A stretch of DNA of 64,000 nt from contig NC_090439.1 in the NCBI RefSeq assembly GCF_031143425.1, positions 645,731,465 through 645,795,464 of the forward strand. The letters are read 5' to 3'. Shown piece after piece: positions 18,969-29,089 of the stretch. The notes beneath the pieces were generated by a model that saw only the letters and a program-made list of their open reading frames with translations, was not told the origin of the DNA and did no database searches. The translations under genes and the position numbers were made by a program. The DNA is from Pleurodeles waltl. Lineage: Eukaryota > Chordata > Amphibia > Caudata > Salamandridae. Each line of letters opens with the position of its first letter. Position 1 is the first letter of the stretch.

Positions 18969-19131
18969 CAGTGGCGTAACAAAACTTGAGGGGGACCCCC
19001 CTGCAAAGTACATGGAGGTAGCCCCCGCCTAGCTGACCCACCACCTGCCAATTTTGTTGAGGGGGCCCCTTAGAGCTCGGGCTCCCCCCTCTCACTGCAG
19101 GGGCTGCGGGGGAATTTATTTTACTCCACTG
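18969..19131. mobile_element. hAT-type MITE, copy 2, with 8-bp target duplication
   Basis: The 163-bp element starts 'cagtggcgtaacaaaac' and ends 'ttattttactccactg'. The flanks are AAGCCTGT (18961-18968) and AAGCTTGT (19132-19139), identical at 7 of 8 bases. The interior shares 'gggggacc.ccctgcaaag.acatggagg' with copy 1, in the same orientation. No transposase is encoded. Confidence 0.75.
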
Positions 19132-19139
19132 AAGCTTGT

Positions 19140-19779
19140 GTAGGCAAGCACAATATAGAACTAATTATTAATTTAACATCTCAACTAGCAGAAAGCCTAG
19201 AAAGTGAAGAGAAGCGATGTGACTTCATGGTTGTTACCAAAATCCCCTTATATTGATTAAGCATGCAATTCTCATTTTGCAGTGACCTGATCCTTAGAAT
19301 AAAAAATGGTCTTCAGCATCCTTGTATTAAACATTTCTCTTCATGAGTAATAATGAGTAATTAATGTTACCTAATGAACCCTTTGAACTGGCAGATCATA
19401 ATTGTTATTAATATTTGTGTCTTTTACTTTGTTTGGGTAGATCCCCTGCATTTATGATTAGTTCTGTATCGGTGCTATGTGACTTAATGTCACAATATTG
19501 CTCTTAAACTGCAATAGATAGGTGCCACTGCCAAACACAAAATCAGAAACTCACACCAACACAGTCACACACCTGTCCACACAACGCCACACAATCACAA
19601 CATATTACACTGGTAGTAACCGTTAGACTGGAGAGCTCCTCATAACTTGATGGTTATTATTATCAAACTCTACCAGGACACCGGGCAATGGCGAGACTGT
19701 GGCCTTGTTGGAAGGTCACTGGTAAAATTGTGCATCGTGTTGATTTGAAGCACTGACGAATACTTGTACACTTGTTCCG
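19140..19779. other. Unassigned intronic sequence
   Basis: AT-rich, with a CACA-rich patch at about 19545-19600. No gene or element was recognised. Confidence 0.35.
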
Positions 19780-20328
19780 TTTATATATCAGTGATTTTGG
19801 TAAGGAGCTAGCCTTGGCTTTATATATCCGTGATTCTGGTAAGGAGCTAGCCTTGGCTTTATATATCCGTGATTCTGGTAAGGAGCTAGCCTTGGCTTTA
19901 TATATCCGTGATTCTGGTAAGGAGCTAGCCTTGGCTTTATATATCAGTGATTCTGGTAAGGAGCTAGCCTTGTCTTTAATATATCAGTGATTCTGGTAAG
20001 GAGCTAGCCTTGTCTTTAATATATCAGTGATTCTGGTAAGGAGCTAGCCTTGGCTTTATATATCAGTGATTCTGGTAAGGAGCTACCCTTGTCTTTAATA
20101 TATCAGTGATTCTGGTAAGGAGCTAGCCTTGTCTTTATATATCGGTGATTCTGATAAGGAGCTAGCCTTGTCTTTATATATCGGTGATTCTGGTAAGGAG
20201 CTAGCCTTGTCTTTATATATCGGTGTTTCTGGTAAGGAGCTAGCCTTGGCTTTATATATCCGTGATTCTGGTAAGGAGCTAGCCTTGGCTTTGTATATCG
20301 GTGATTCTGGTAAGGAGCTAGCCTTGGC
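19780..20328. repeat. Minisatellite, 14 copies of a 39/40-bp unit
   Basis: The unit 'tttatatatcNgtgattctggtaaggagctagccttggc' is repeated 14 times without gaps. Eleven units are 39 bp; three (6th, 7th, 9th) carry an extra A (tttaatatatc) and are 40 bp, which sums exactly to 549 bp. Variants alternate between ..ttggc and ..ttgtc and between ccg, cag and cgg, showing higher-order structure. Because 39 is divisible by three, several frames stay open and give 13-residue peptide repeats on both strands. These are by-products, as no start, splice site or extension outside the array supports coding. Confidence 0.95.
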
Positions 20329-21077
20329 CATCTTCGGTCCTTGATGTTGATGGAAAGCCTCATGTCTGATTATACTGGTGATATTGTGCTCTTTGGGTAT
20401 TCTCATTTGCCTTCAAAGGTCCGACCAGTGCAATCAGGCTTGCCAGTGTACAAGAAGAATGGCTGATCCAGGCTGTGGCCCATGATGTGAGGTGGAGGTA
20501 TGATGAAAATTGTAGATTCTGGGGCACAATGGTGTCTGTGAACTTGTAGTCCGGTTGGAGTAGGAGGTAACTTAAGAGTTGGCTGGAACCAGGATTTGGC
20601 CAGGAGTAAGGCTAGATTTCTTTATTTCATTGAGATAGAGTAATTTTCCACTTCATCCAGGATTGATGGATATAAGAGAAATGTAGCTGTGCGTGCAATT
20701 ATGAAATGCTGATAGGTAATGTAGTGGACCGAAAGACAATTATGTAATATCCACGAATGGCACAATTTCATGTCTGATTTATGTGCTGCAGCTTTAAGGT
20801 ATGGTGAAATGCAACAGCTCAGGCTGAGAGAAAAGGGTACAGTCCATAACTACAGGTCCCAAATGCCTGCGGCGAGTCAGTGAGAATCCTTTTGGACGAA
20901 TTACCCAGCAAAACAGCGACAAACCTGAAATGCATGACCTCTGGCACTTGATTTTTAAATAGAGAAAATGTTGTTTTAAGGCTGCAACGTTGGGATGTTC
21001 AGTTGCTTGGCAGTACTGCAAGCTGCTAGGTTATGCTCCTTTTTTTTGTTCTTTTTTTTTTTTGGTTCACCTCTTAT
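20329..21077. other. Unassigned intronic sequence
   Basis: No gene or element is recognised. T-runs at 21040-21063 precede the next hAT element. Confidence 0.35.
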
Positions 21078-21387
21078 CAGTGCTTAATTTGTAAATATGA
21101 ACGTGTCAGTGCCCTGAGCTCCCCTCTGAAACACTCGACTGCTGCAATTGAATGTGCGAGCACAGCCATCTCTGGCCTCTTTAAACCATTTACAGTCACT
21201 CCTCGCCCCTTCAGCTCACTCTTGCAGCTTCTCCTTTTGCCCTTTGTGGCGCCCTTTCATTTTTCTCTTCCTCCCTCTTTCCCATATGTGTCTTTTGCTC
21301 ACGGTAAAGGCAGAAAAATAAGTGCCAGACCTCAAAAATAAGTGCCAGTGCCCAGCACCGGAAATCACCAACACAAATAGAGCACTG
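21078..21387. mobile_element. hAT-like non-autonomous element
   Basis: The 310-bp stretch starts 'cagtgcttaatttgta' and ends 'acacaaatagagcactg', so the ends are inverted repeats of the form CAGTGCT(T/C)(A/T)ATTTGT. Flanks CCTCTTAT and CTTCCCAT share 5 of 8 bases, compatible with a decayed 8-bp target duplication. The motif 'aaataagtgccag' occurs twice near the right end. No transposase is present. Confidence 0.6.
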
Positions 21388-22984
21388 CTTCCCATATATT
21401 TTGTCTTCATTTTCTGCCTTGTCCTGGCAGCTGCATGTATTGGTGTGTGTTTACGTACCTGCCTGCCTTCCTTTCTTTTCTTGCTTTCTTTAGACCCTTG
21501 TATTTTTCATTCGTTCTTTAGATCTTTGGCTCTTTGTTTTGTGCCTAATTTCTCTTCTTTCATGTACTTCTGTTCTTTCTCTTCATTCTATTATTTATCT
21601 AAATTGTAATATTTCTCTTCATTGACTTCTTTTCTTCTTTTCATTCTTTACACGCTCAAGCCAGAACATGTCCGTCTTTCTTGTGGTTGGTGGTGCTAAT
21701 CCGTGCAAATGCGTTGGTCTTCCAAGATAAAATCAGTCTCCTAACTAGCAAATCCTGCCTGCATACAGCAGCATGTTACTATATTCTGGTCTCCTACAGT
21801 CCAATCAGTTTACACCCCTGCTTGTAGCTTCAGTGAATTTTAACAGAGTCAACCTCTTCAGTGCTAAGTTTCAGAAGGGCGTGGCCAGGAATGGCACCAG
21901 TACGTTTCCTTTACTTAATAGCAATACTTTCCTTGAGGTAAGATAGTTATGTTGATATGCTGTAGGACGAACCGCAAGAAACCTAATCTGGAACTAGTGA
22001 ATGGAGACTTAACACCATGAGCTGTCGCCATTGGAAGTGAATTGTTACAGCCTGCGAAACCCAGAAGTCATTCTGATGGGTTCCAAAGTATTGGTATTTG
22101 TAGAGCGCCCTTCTGGCTACAACAGAGGGTAAGGAGGATGAGGCAGGCTTGGAGGGAGCCAGTTTAGTTTTATACGCATGATGTGTTTTCTTTTTATTCT
22201 TCTCTGTTAGGGTCATTCTGTTTTTCAATAGCCAAACCCGTAATTTGTATTGAAGTAAACTCTTGTTAAGCTCTCATGCGTTGACTGTTACTAAATTGCA
22301 AAGTAATACCACAGGCATTTCTGCGAACAAATGCTGGCCCTGAGACAGTGTGAGCTTGCTGAGTGCAAGGTTATGTTTTAGGAAGTTACTGTATCTTTCC
22401 TGACCAAAAAAGAGGGGGAAGCGATGGAACAGTGTCTTTTTTTCTGCTTCAAGATGTTTCCTCCTCTTTGTGATCTGGATGACGTTTCTACAAAGAGAAA
22501 AACATTTTCCTCTGACTGTTGTTGCATGACGCAGGAAGTTACTGGACTGTGAAGCAGTGTTAAGGTTTTCCACTCAATATTTGTCTCTTGCTTTGACACG
22601 GCAGCTGCTGATCTGCATGCTCGTGATTCATCGTGCTACGCCACAGTGCCGGTCGGATTCTGTATATGAATTTTGCAGGTTGCCTGAGAGATCTGAGAGC
22701 AAGAAGTCCTTAGAGGGGGTGGAAATTGAAGTACCTCAATGAGTGGTGATTGACTGCACCCACCTGCAGGGGTTTGTCTAGGGGACCAAGGGCCCTTAGG
22801 CCGCAAAGCACAAATGCAAAAAAAAAAAAGAAAAATCGTGGCTCACCAACTATTTGTTGGAACAAAAATATGAACTTATGGTTGCCTTGAAAAATTATAA
22901 AAAGTTGATTAGATCCACAAAAGAAGAATTCTTCACTAAAGATATTTTAGCAACCCCTAAGGTGACAACGATAATTGTCTCTAT
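21388..22984. other. Unassigned intronic sequence with pyrimidine-rich tract
   Basis: About 21440-21660 is strongly pyrimidine-rich on the + strand (CTTT and TTCTTT runs). The remainder shows no exon or element with clear ends. An A-run lies at 22818-22830. Confidence 0.35.
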
Positions 22985-23150
22985 TGTGCCCACCCTGATT
23001 AACCTACCCAGCACTTAGCAACTGTTTATTTGTGTTGGACTTGGCCCTTTCTGCAGGGTCATCCCCAGACTTTTTTTTGCCTTCCTCCTCCTGTTTTTGC
23101 TGGATTGTTCTGTTGGCCTTAGAACTGTGTGCATTCTAACTTTGGCCCAT
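22985..23150 (+). mobile_element. Giant LTR family B, left part of interrupted copy
   Basis: Contains the family B box 'ttttttgccttcctcctcctgtttttgctgg..tgttctgttggcctta' seen at about 39320-39380 and 5200-5240. The right part of the same family resumes at 27201. This suggests that the Gypsy element between was inserted into, or recombined with, a family B LTR. Confidence 0.5.
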
Positions 23151-23154
23151 GACA

Positions 23155-23650
23155 CCCCCTAGCTGGGCATCTGGGACAAACAAAAACATGGGGTAGGCTT
23201 CTGTTTGCCCAATATGTCGCAGAGGGTGAAGGAGTTTTGTAACTCATGTGTCACCTGCCAAGCCAGTGGTAAGGCAGGTGGCCACCCAAAGCCCCCCCCC
23301 CTCATTCCACTTCCTGTGGTGGGGGTTCCCTTTGAAAGGGTTGGTGTTGACATTGTGGGTCCACTTGAGCCACCCACAGCCGCAGGGAATCACTACATAC
23401 TTGTAGTAGTGGATCATGCTACCAGATACCTTAGGTCTACTACAGCTCCTGCAGTAGCCAAGCCCTGATTGGTATTTTTACCAGAGTGGGAATTCCTTAG
23501 GAGGTGTTTTCTGATAGCGGTACAAACTTCATGTCAGCTTAACTAAAACACATGTGGAATGAGTGTGGGGTGACTTATAAGTTCACCACATCATATTATC
23601 CACATACCAATGGACTTGTTGAGAGATTCAACAAACACTGAAGGATGGCA
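23155..23650 (+). pseudogene. Gypsy integrase fragment (Gmr1-like element)
   Basis: Broken integrase coding. The zinc-binding tail is visible as FCNSCVTCQ (within 23205-23468), and the catalytic core shows GVDIVGP (first Asp), SDSGTNFMS (second Asp, about 23508-23535) and NGLVERFN (Glu, about 23610-23635), so all three DDE positions can be read. Frameshifts and stops separate them (a stop follows FMSA), so it is inactive. It lies directly upstream of reverse-transcriptase sequence on the same strand, opposite to the usual Gypsy order. Confidence 0.75.
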
Positions 23651-24606
23651 CCCGGAGCAAAAGAGAAGATAGCATTCACCACACCTGACGGGCATTATCA
23701 GTGTACTGTTATGCCCTTTGGTTTAAAGAATGCCCCTGCCACCCTCCAAAGTTTGGTGAATCAAGTCCTTGCTGGCTTATTTAGATGATATTGCTGCCTT
23801 TAGTTCCTTCTGGCAGGATCACTTGATCCACCTGAGGAAGATGTTGCAGTCCTTGCAATCAGCAGGCCTCACTGTTAAGGCATCAAAGTGCCAGGCAGGG
23901 CACTGTTGTATACTTGGGCCACCTTGTAGGTGGAGGCCACATGCAACCCTTACAGCCCAAGATCCAGACCACTCTGGACTGGGAAGCTCCAACATCCCAG
24001 ACTCAAGTCAGGGCATTCCTTGGCTTGACTGGTTATTATAGGAGGTTTGAGAAGGGGTATGGATCCATTGTGACACCCCTCACAGTATTGACCTCAAAGA
24101 AAATGCCCAGAAAAGTAAACTGGACCCTTGACTGTCAAAAGGCCTTTGACCCTTTGAAGGAGGCAATGTGCTCAGCACCAGTTCTCAAAGCTCCATATTA
24201 TTCTAAGCAGTGCATTGTGCAGACAGATTCTTCTAAACATGGGATAGGAGCAGTCCTGTCCCAAAACAATGAGGATAGCCATGACCAGCCTGTTGCTTTC
24301 ATTAGCAGGAGGTTACTTCCTAGGCAGCAGTGTTGGAGTGCCATTGAGAGGGAGTCCTTTGCTGTGGTTTGGTCATTGAAAATGCTGAGACCATACTTGT
24401 TTGGTACTCACTTTATTGTTCAAACTGACCACAGACCTCTCAGATGGCTGATGCAAATGAAAGGTGAGAACCCTAAACTTTTGAGGTGGTCATCTCCCTA
24501 CATGGAATGGACTTTTCAGTGAAACACAGACCTGGGACCGCCCATTCCAATGCAGATGGCCTTTCCAGGTTCTTCCACTTAGACATTGAAGACTACCTTG
24601 GAAAAG
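23651..24606 (+). pseudogene. Gypsy reverse transcriptase and RNase H fragment (Gmr1-like)
   Basis: Starts about 15 nt after the integrase with IAFTTPDGHYQCTVMPFGLK, then AYLDDIA (the catalytic YLDD box) after a frameshift near 23775. VRAFLGLTGYYRRF (connection) and the RNase H segment VQTDSSKHGIGAVLSQ, SAIERESFAVVW and VQTDHRPLRWL follow. After a stop near 24520 the frame resumes with HRPGTAHSNADGLSR, the usual end of pol. The first part of reverse transcriptase and the end of integrase are missing, so an internal deletion joins the two genes. No gag or protease is seen. Confidence 0.8.
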
Positions 24607-24641
24607 GTTAGTCGTATCCTCTTTTGTTTGGGATGAGGTTA

Positions 24642-27200
24642 TGTAGGAAAATGCCTCTTTTGGCAAGGTTACCACCCACTTTTTGCCTGATATTGATGCT
24701 GACTTGACTGAGAGTATGCTGGTATCCTGCTAACCAGGCCCCAGCACCAGTGTTCTTTCCCTAAAAATGTACCATTGCTTCCACGATTGGCACTCCCCTG
24801 GCACACAGTTAAGTCCTATGTAAAAGGTACCCATGGTACCAAGGGTCCTGTGGCCAGGAAAGGTCCCCAAGTGCTGCAGCATGTATTATGCCACCCTGGG
24901 GGACCCCTCACCAAGCACTTGCACACTGCCTTTGCAGCTTGTATGTGCTGGTGGGGAGAAAAAGGCAAAGTCAACATGGCATCCCTCTCAGGGTGCCATG
25001 CCTACAAGCCACTGCCTGTGGCATAGGTAACTCACCCCTCTAGTAGGCCTTACACCCTAAGGCAGGAAGCAGTATGCCACAGGTGAGGGCATAGCTGCAT
25101 GAGCAGTTTGCCCCTAAGTCAATTCTTAGACACTAAGTGCAGTGTGGCCATATAAAGTATACGGGCTGGGAGTTTGTCATTACGAACTTCACAGCTGCAT
25201 AATGGCTTCACTGAAGTCTGGGAAGTTTGGTATCAAACTTCCCGACAAAATAAACCCACACTGATGCCAGTGTTGGATTCATTGAAAAATTCACAGAGAG
25301 AACATCTTAGAGATGCCCTCTGTATTTTGGCCAAACGTCTAGCCACTTCCAGATGAGTTTCTGACCCCATGGGGTTGAGAGCCTTTGTTCTATCTGTGGC
25401 CAGAAACAAAGCCTGCACTGGGTGGAGGTGCTTCATACCTCCCCACTGCAGGAACTGTAACACCGCTCCCCTGGACAAAGCCCCATTTTTGGCAGCAAGT
25501 CCGGCAGGAAATTGGGGAAAACAAGGAGGAAGGGACCACTTCAGCTCTGGACACCTTAGGGGTGGTCCCACCTGAAGTGACCCCCTCCTTGCAAAATCCT
25601 CAATCTTGGTTTGGAGGACGGGGACCAATATGGTAAGGTCTGTGTCTCACTTACCAAAGGGAGTGGACACCGGAAAGGTGTAGTCACTGTGAGGGACAGC
25701 TGCCATTGACTACTGCCCTCTGACCCCTGTAACACCCCTAAGTCCAGGATTTAAGGGCTCCCCTGAACTTAGCTCATCATATTCCTGGTGACCTCAAGAA
25801 GAAAGGAAGGACTGCTAAGCCGACCCCCAGCAGAAAAACCTAAAGATACCAACTGACTTGGCCACAGCCCTAGGCCTGTCTCCAGCTTCTGAAACCCTGC
25901 AACCAGAAGGCGATGCATCCTGCAGGACCAGCAACCTCTTAAAAGCCTCAGGAAGACGGCCTGCACCCCAGAGGACCAAGAATTCCCATGGACAGCGGCT
26001 CTGTCCAGAAAAAGCTCTAACAAAGGACTTGAGAAACGCCCTGGATCTGCGAGTCCTGCCCGCTCTGCACCTGACGCCCACGGCCGGTGTTCAGGTGGCC
26101 CAACCGATGGAGCTGGTCCCCAGGCGATTTCGACCTAGTGTCCATCCTGGGTTGACCCCTCCTGTTCAACACAAGGATGCCTTCAGACTGAATCCAGAGG
26201 ACCTCCCCTCACTGCGACAGAACCAGACGAAGAGTCCCAATGTCAAAAGGTATCCCCACAACTACAACCCCCTTGCCTTGGGGAATCAGAAATTTGGTGG
26301 AGCAACGTCCAGCAGGCGGCCCTCCTCATTGTCCAGCCTCTCGTTTCACGGAACCAACCCCCTGGACTTCACCTGCAGCATGTTTGTGACCCCCGGGGTG
26401 CTCCTAAAGGAAAGCATTGGGAACCCAACGCTGTGGTTGCTCCCTGCACCAGGCCACCCCTGCACTGCTGAGGGTGTGTTTGGTGCCGCCCTGTGCCCCC
26501 GGTGCTCCTCTAAACCTCCCAGGTCTGCCCTCTGAAGACACAGGTACTAACCTGCAAGCAGGCCTGATTCTGAGTGCCCCCAGTCTCCATAGGAGTCAAG
26601 TTAAATTGACCTCAAATTTGACCTCTGCACCCGGCCGGCCTGTGTTGCTGGTGGTGGGTGTTTTGGGTTAACATGAAACCCAACCTGTGGACATCCTAAA
26701 CCCCAGAGATTGGAACTGTAAGTCTTGTGCTTAACTTGAACCTGTGCTAACTTTTCTCCCCCCACCCCCCAGAACTGTCTTTGAAAATTGCACTGTCAAC
26801 TTTTAAAACAGATTATTGCTATTTATTCAAAAACTGTTCAACCTGCCAAATTAAAACAAAGTGGTATTGATACATATGTTGGATACTTACTAGCAAATGT
26901 ATTTACCTGCAATTTAAATCTTGTGGTTCTAGAAATAAATTAACAAAATATAATTTTGCTATATAAAAACAATTGGCCTTGAGTTAGTCATTGAGTGTGT
27001 GATTAATTTATTGTCTTTGTGGTGTGTACAACACATGCTTTGCACTACCCTCTGATAAGCCTAACTGCTCGAGCACAATACCACAAAAGAGAGCATTAGT
27101 ATTATCTACTTTAGCCTCTGTTAACCCTCTGGGGAACCCCTAGACTCTGTGCACACTAGATTTCATTTTGATATAGTATATACAGAGACAGCTTCCTACA
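24642..27200 (+). repeat. Gmr1-like Gypsy LTR, 2.56 kb
   Basis: Begins TGTAGGAAAATGCC (24642) a few bases after the pol stop and ends AGCTTCCTACA (27200). TGTAGGAA and TTCCTACA are inverted, as expected of LTR ends. At 2,559 bp it is very long for a Gypsy LTR. It is followed by ATAAC; the left LTR is not present, so the target duplication cannot be tested. A GC-rich part (about 25800-26670) is open over 225 codons on the + strand, with no recognisable domain. The end has AT-rich sequence with several AATAAA-like hexamers. Confidence 0.7.
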
Positions 27201-27956
27201 ATAACCAGTTCACGTTTGGTGTCTTTGGAAACACAATGTAAAATCCTAAAATGGTGAAGTCGGATTTTAAATTGTAGGTCTGAAAAAGCTACGTTTAGAA
27301 AGTTGTCATTTTCCTGCCTCAGCCATTTAATGCCTGTACTTGGGTCTCATCACTGGGTGTTGCTGACAGTTGAACTTTGTGAATTCCCTCTAGACATCCA
27401 AACACAATAGGGAGCTTAGGTGTGCCTGGGATGGGCTATCACTGTCAGTATGGGAGGTAGAAGCTGGGAACACCACCACTTACACTTGAATAGGCTGTGT
27501 CCTACCTGTACACAAAGGGCTGCATAACCCTTGAAGTTAGTCTGGAGCCAGGACAGGGGAGTCAGGATGCCTTGGGACTTCAAAGGGAAACCTCTAGAAG
27601 CTTCTCGTGCTCTTAAATCACGTTTTGGGCTCTTCAGAACCACAAACGGCCCATTTGCACTAAGGAGACACCGCTCGCACCAAAAACATGCACAAACCGC
27701 CCCAGCCCGTATCTTTGCACAACAGTAACTAAGTGTGGCATACTTTGTGTGATGTTTTTACTGTCTTACAGTTTGAAGTGTTGCACAAATACTTTACATA
27801 TTGCCTCTAAGTTAAGCTTGACTGCTTTGTATCAAATTACCAGGGGGTTGAGTAGAAGTTAATTTGGGGATTGCTCGCGCCTTACCCTGGCAAGGATTGT
27901 GGTTGCTACTTGATCAAGGCTCACACCCCAGTCAACCAGTAACCCAGTTTCTTACA
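27201..27956 (+). mobile_element. Giant LTR family B, right part of interrupted copy
   Basis: Parallels the solo LTR from about 39880 to 41614. Shared landmarks are 'tttaaattgt..tctgaaaa.gctac.tttag', 'gtgaattccctctagaca', 'tcctacctgtacacaa', 'ctgact/tgct..ccagggggttgag' and the terminal 'acccagtttcttaca' (27956). A stretch of about 0.9 kb present in the solo LTR is missing. Inactive. Confidence 0.6.
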
Positions 27957-28189
27957 ATACTACCATACACACGCTATGTGACAACTTGCCATTTTTTTAA
28001 AATTTTGTTTTAGAATGAAGTTATTTCTACTTTTAATCCACAAACAAACATACTCCTCCCCTGTTATACTTCTGCCATATGTTTGGCTGATGACAATTTT
28101 CTTTAATGCAAGTATTATCTTTGCAACATTGGAAGACCTGGGTCAAATGTCATAAGTTGACTTCCTCACTATTGCAAACGCCATCTCAC

Positions 28190-29075
28190 CTGGCTCTCCT
28201 CTAGACTGGCTTACCTCCTAGGGTCTGGAGGAAGCTATCAGACCACTAGGCCATTCCCTTATTATCAATCTGTAATCATTCTTTGGATGCGGTGGTCGTG
28301 CATTCTGAATGGAAAAACACCCTGGTGATTCCTCTTCAAAAAAAAAAATACTGCGGACCCCTCCATTATTAGCAATCACAGACAGATTTCCCTTTTGCCT
28401 TTTCCTGGTAAAATCCTAGAAAAGCATGTCAACAATAGATTATCTGAGTTTCTTCAAGAACGTTCTTTCCTGGATGAGTCTCAGTGTGGGTTTGCCTGCT
28501 ACTCCACCCCAAATCAGCCCTGGTCATGATGCTGCACGGTCTCCAAATGACAATGGATAAAGAGTCATAAGGTAGCCGTTGTACCTCTAAACCTATCTGC
28601 TGCCTTCAAGACACTTAGCCATGACATTGACATCTTAATTTGTAGGTTAGCTGAGGCGGGAGTTGGAAGAAGGGCCTTGCACTGATGCAAGTCCCATTTA
28701 GAGGACAGATTTCAGCAATTTATCTTCTCCCCTTCTGCTCCCCTTTTAAAGCAGCCAGCTAGTGGGTTTCTCAGCACTTTTTTCGAGCCCAACTTGTTTG
28801 TCTACCTCAGACCACTTGCTCTTTTATTAACTATGTTGTTGATACTTAGCTAATTTGTACAATGAATCATTCATTTCAGTCATCAACTGTGCCTTTTCAC
28901 AAATGTGCATGCATCATCTTCAGCTGGCTGTGCACAAATTCCCTTAAATTCAACAGTGACAATACCAAAGTCATATGCTATTTTATAGGAAAACCCACGC
29001 ACCCACTGCTGATGAACATGTGGTTTCTTGAGGGCATTTTGAACCCAGTAGTAAGCCTTAATGTCTGGAAAGACT
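28190..29075 (+). mobile_element. L2-type LINE fragment (reverse transcriptase)
   Basis: A + strand reading with several frameshifts and stops gives ISLLPFPGKILEKHVNNRLSE, FLQERSFLDESQCGFA, LNLSAAFKTLSHDIDILI and then SLKFNSDNTKVICY near 28940-28980. These match the palm and thumb of L2/CR1-group reverse transcriptases; the catalytic FADD box is lost. It ends where minus-strand L1 sequence begins. Confidence 0.7.
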
Positions 29076-29089
29076 AACTTCCCATTGTA

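Noticed and set aside
19772..20406. Open frames encoding 13-residue repeats (LYIRDSGKELALA-type and its antisense)
   Set aside because: They exist only because the minisatellite unit is 39 bp; both strands are open and nothing outside the array extends them.
25858..26535. 225-codon open frame as a host gene
   Set aside because: It lies inside the Gmr1-like LTR, is low in recognisable motifs and follows GC-rich composition; no splice or domain evidence.
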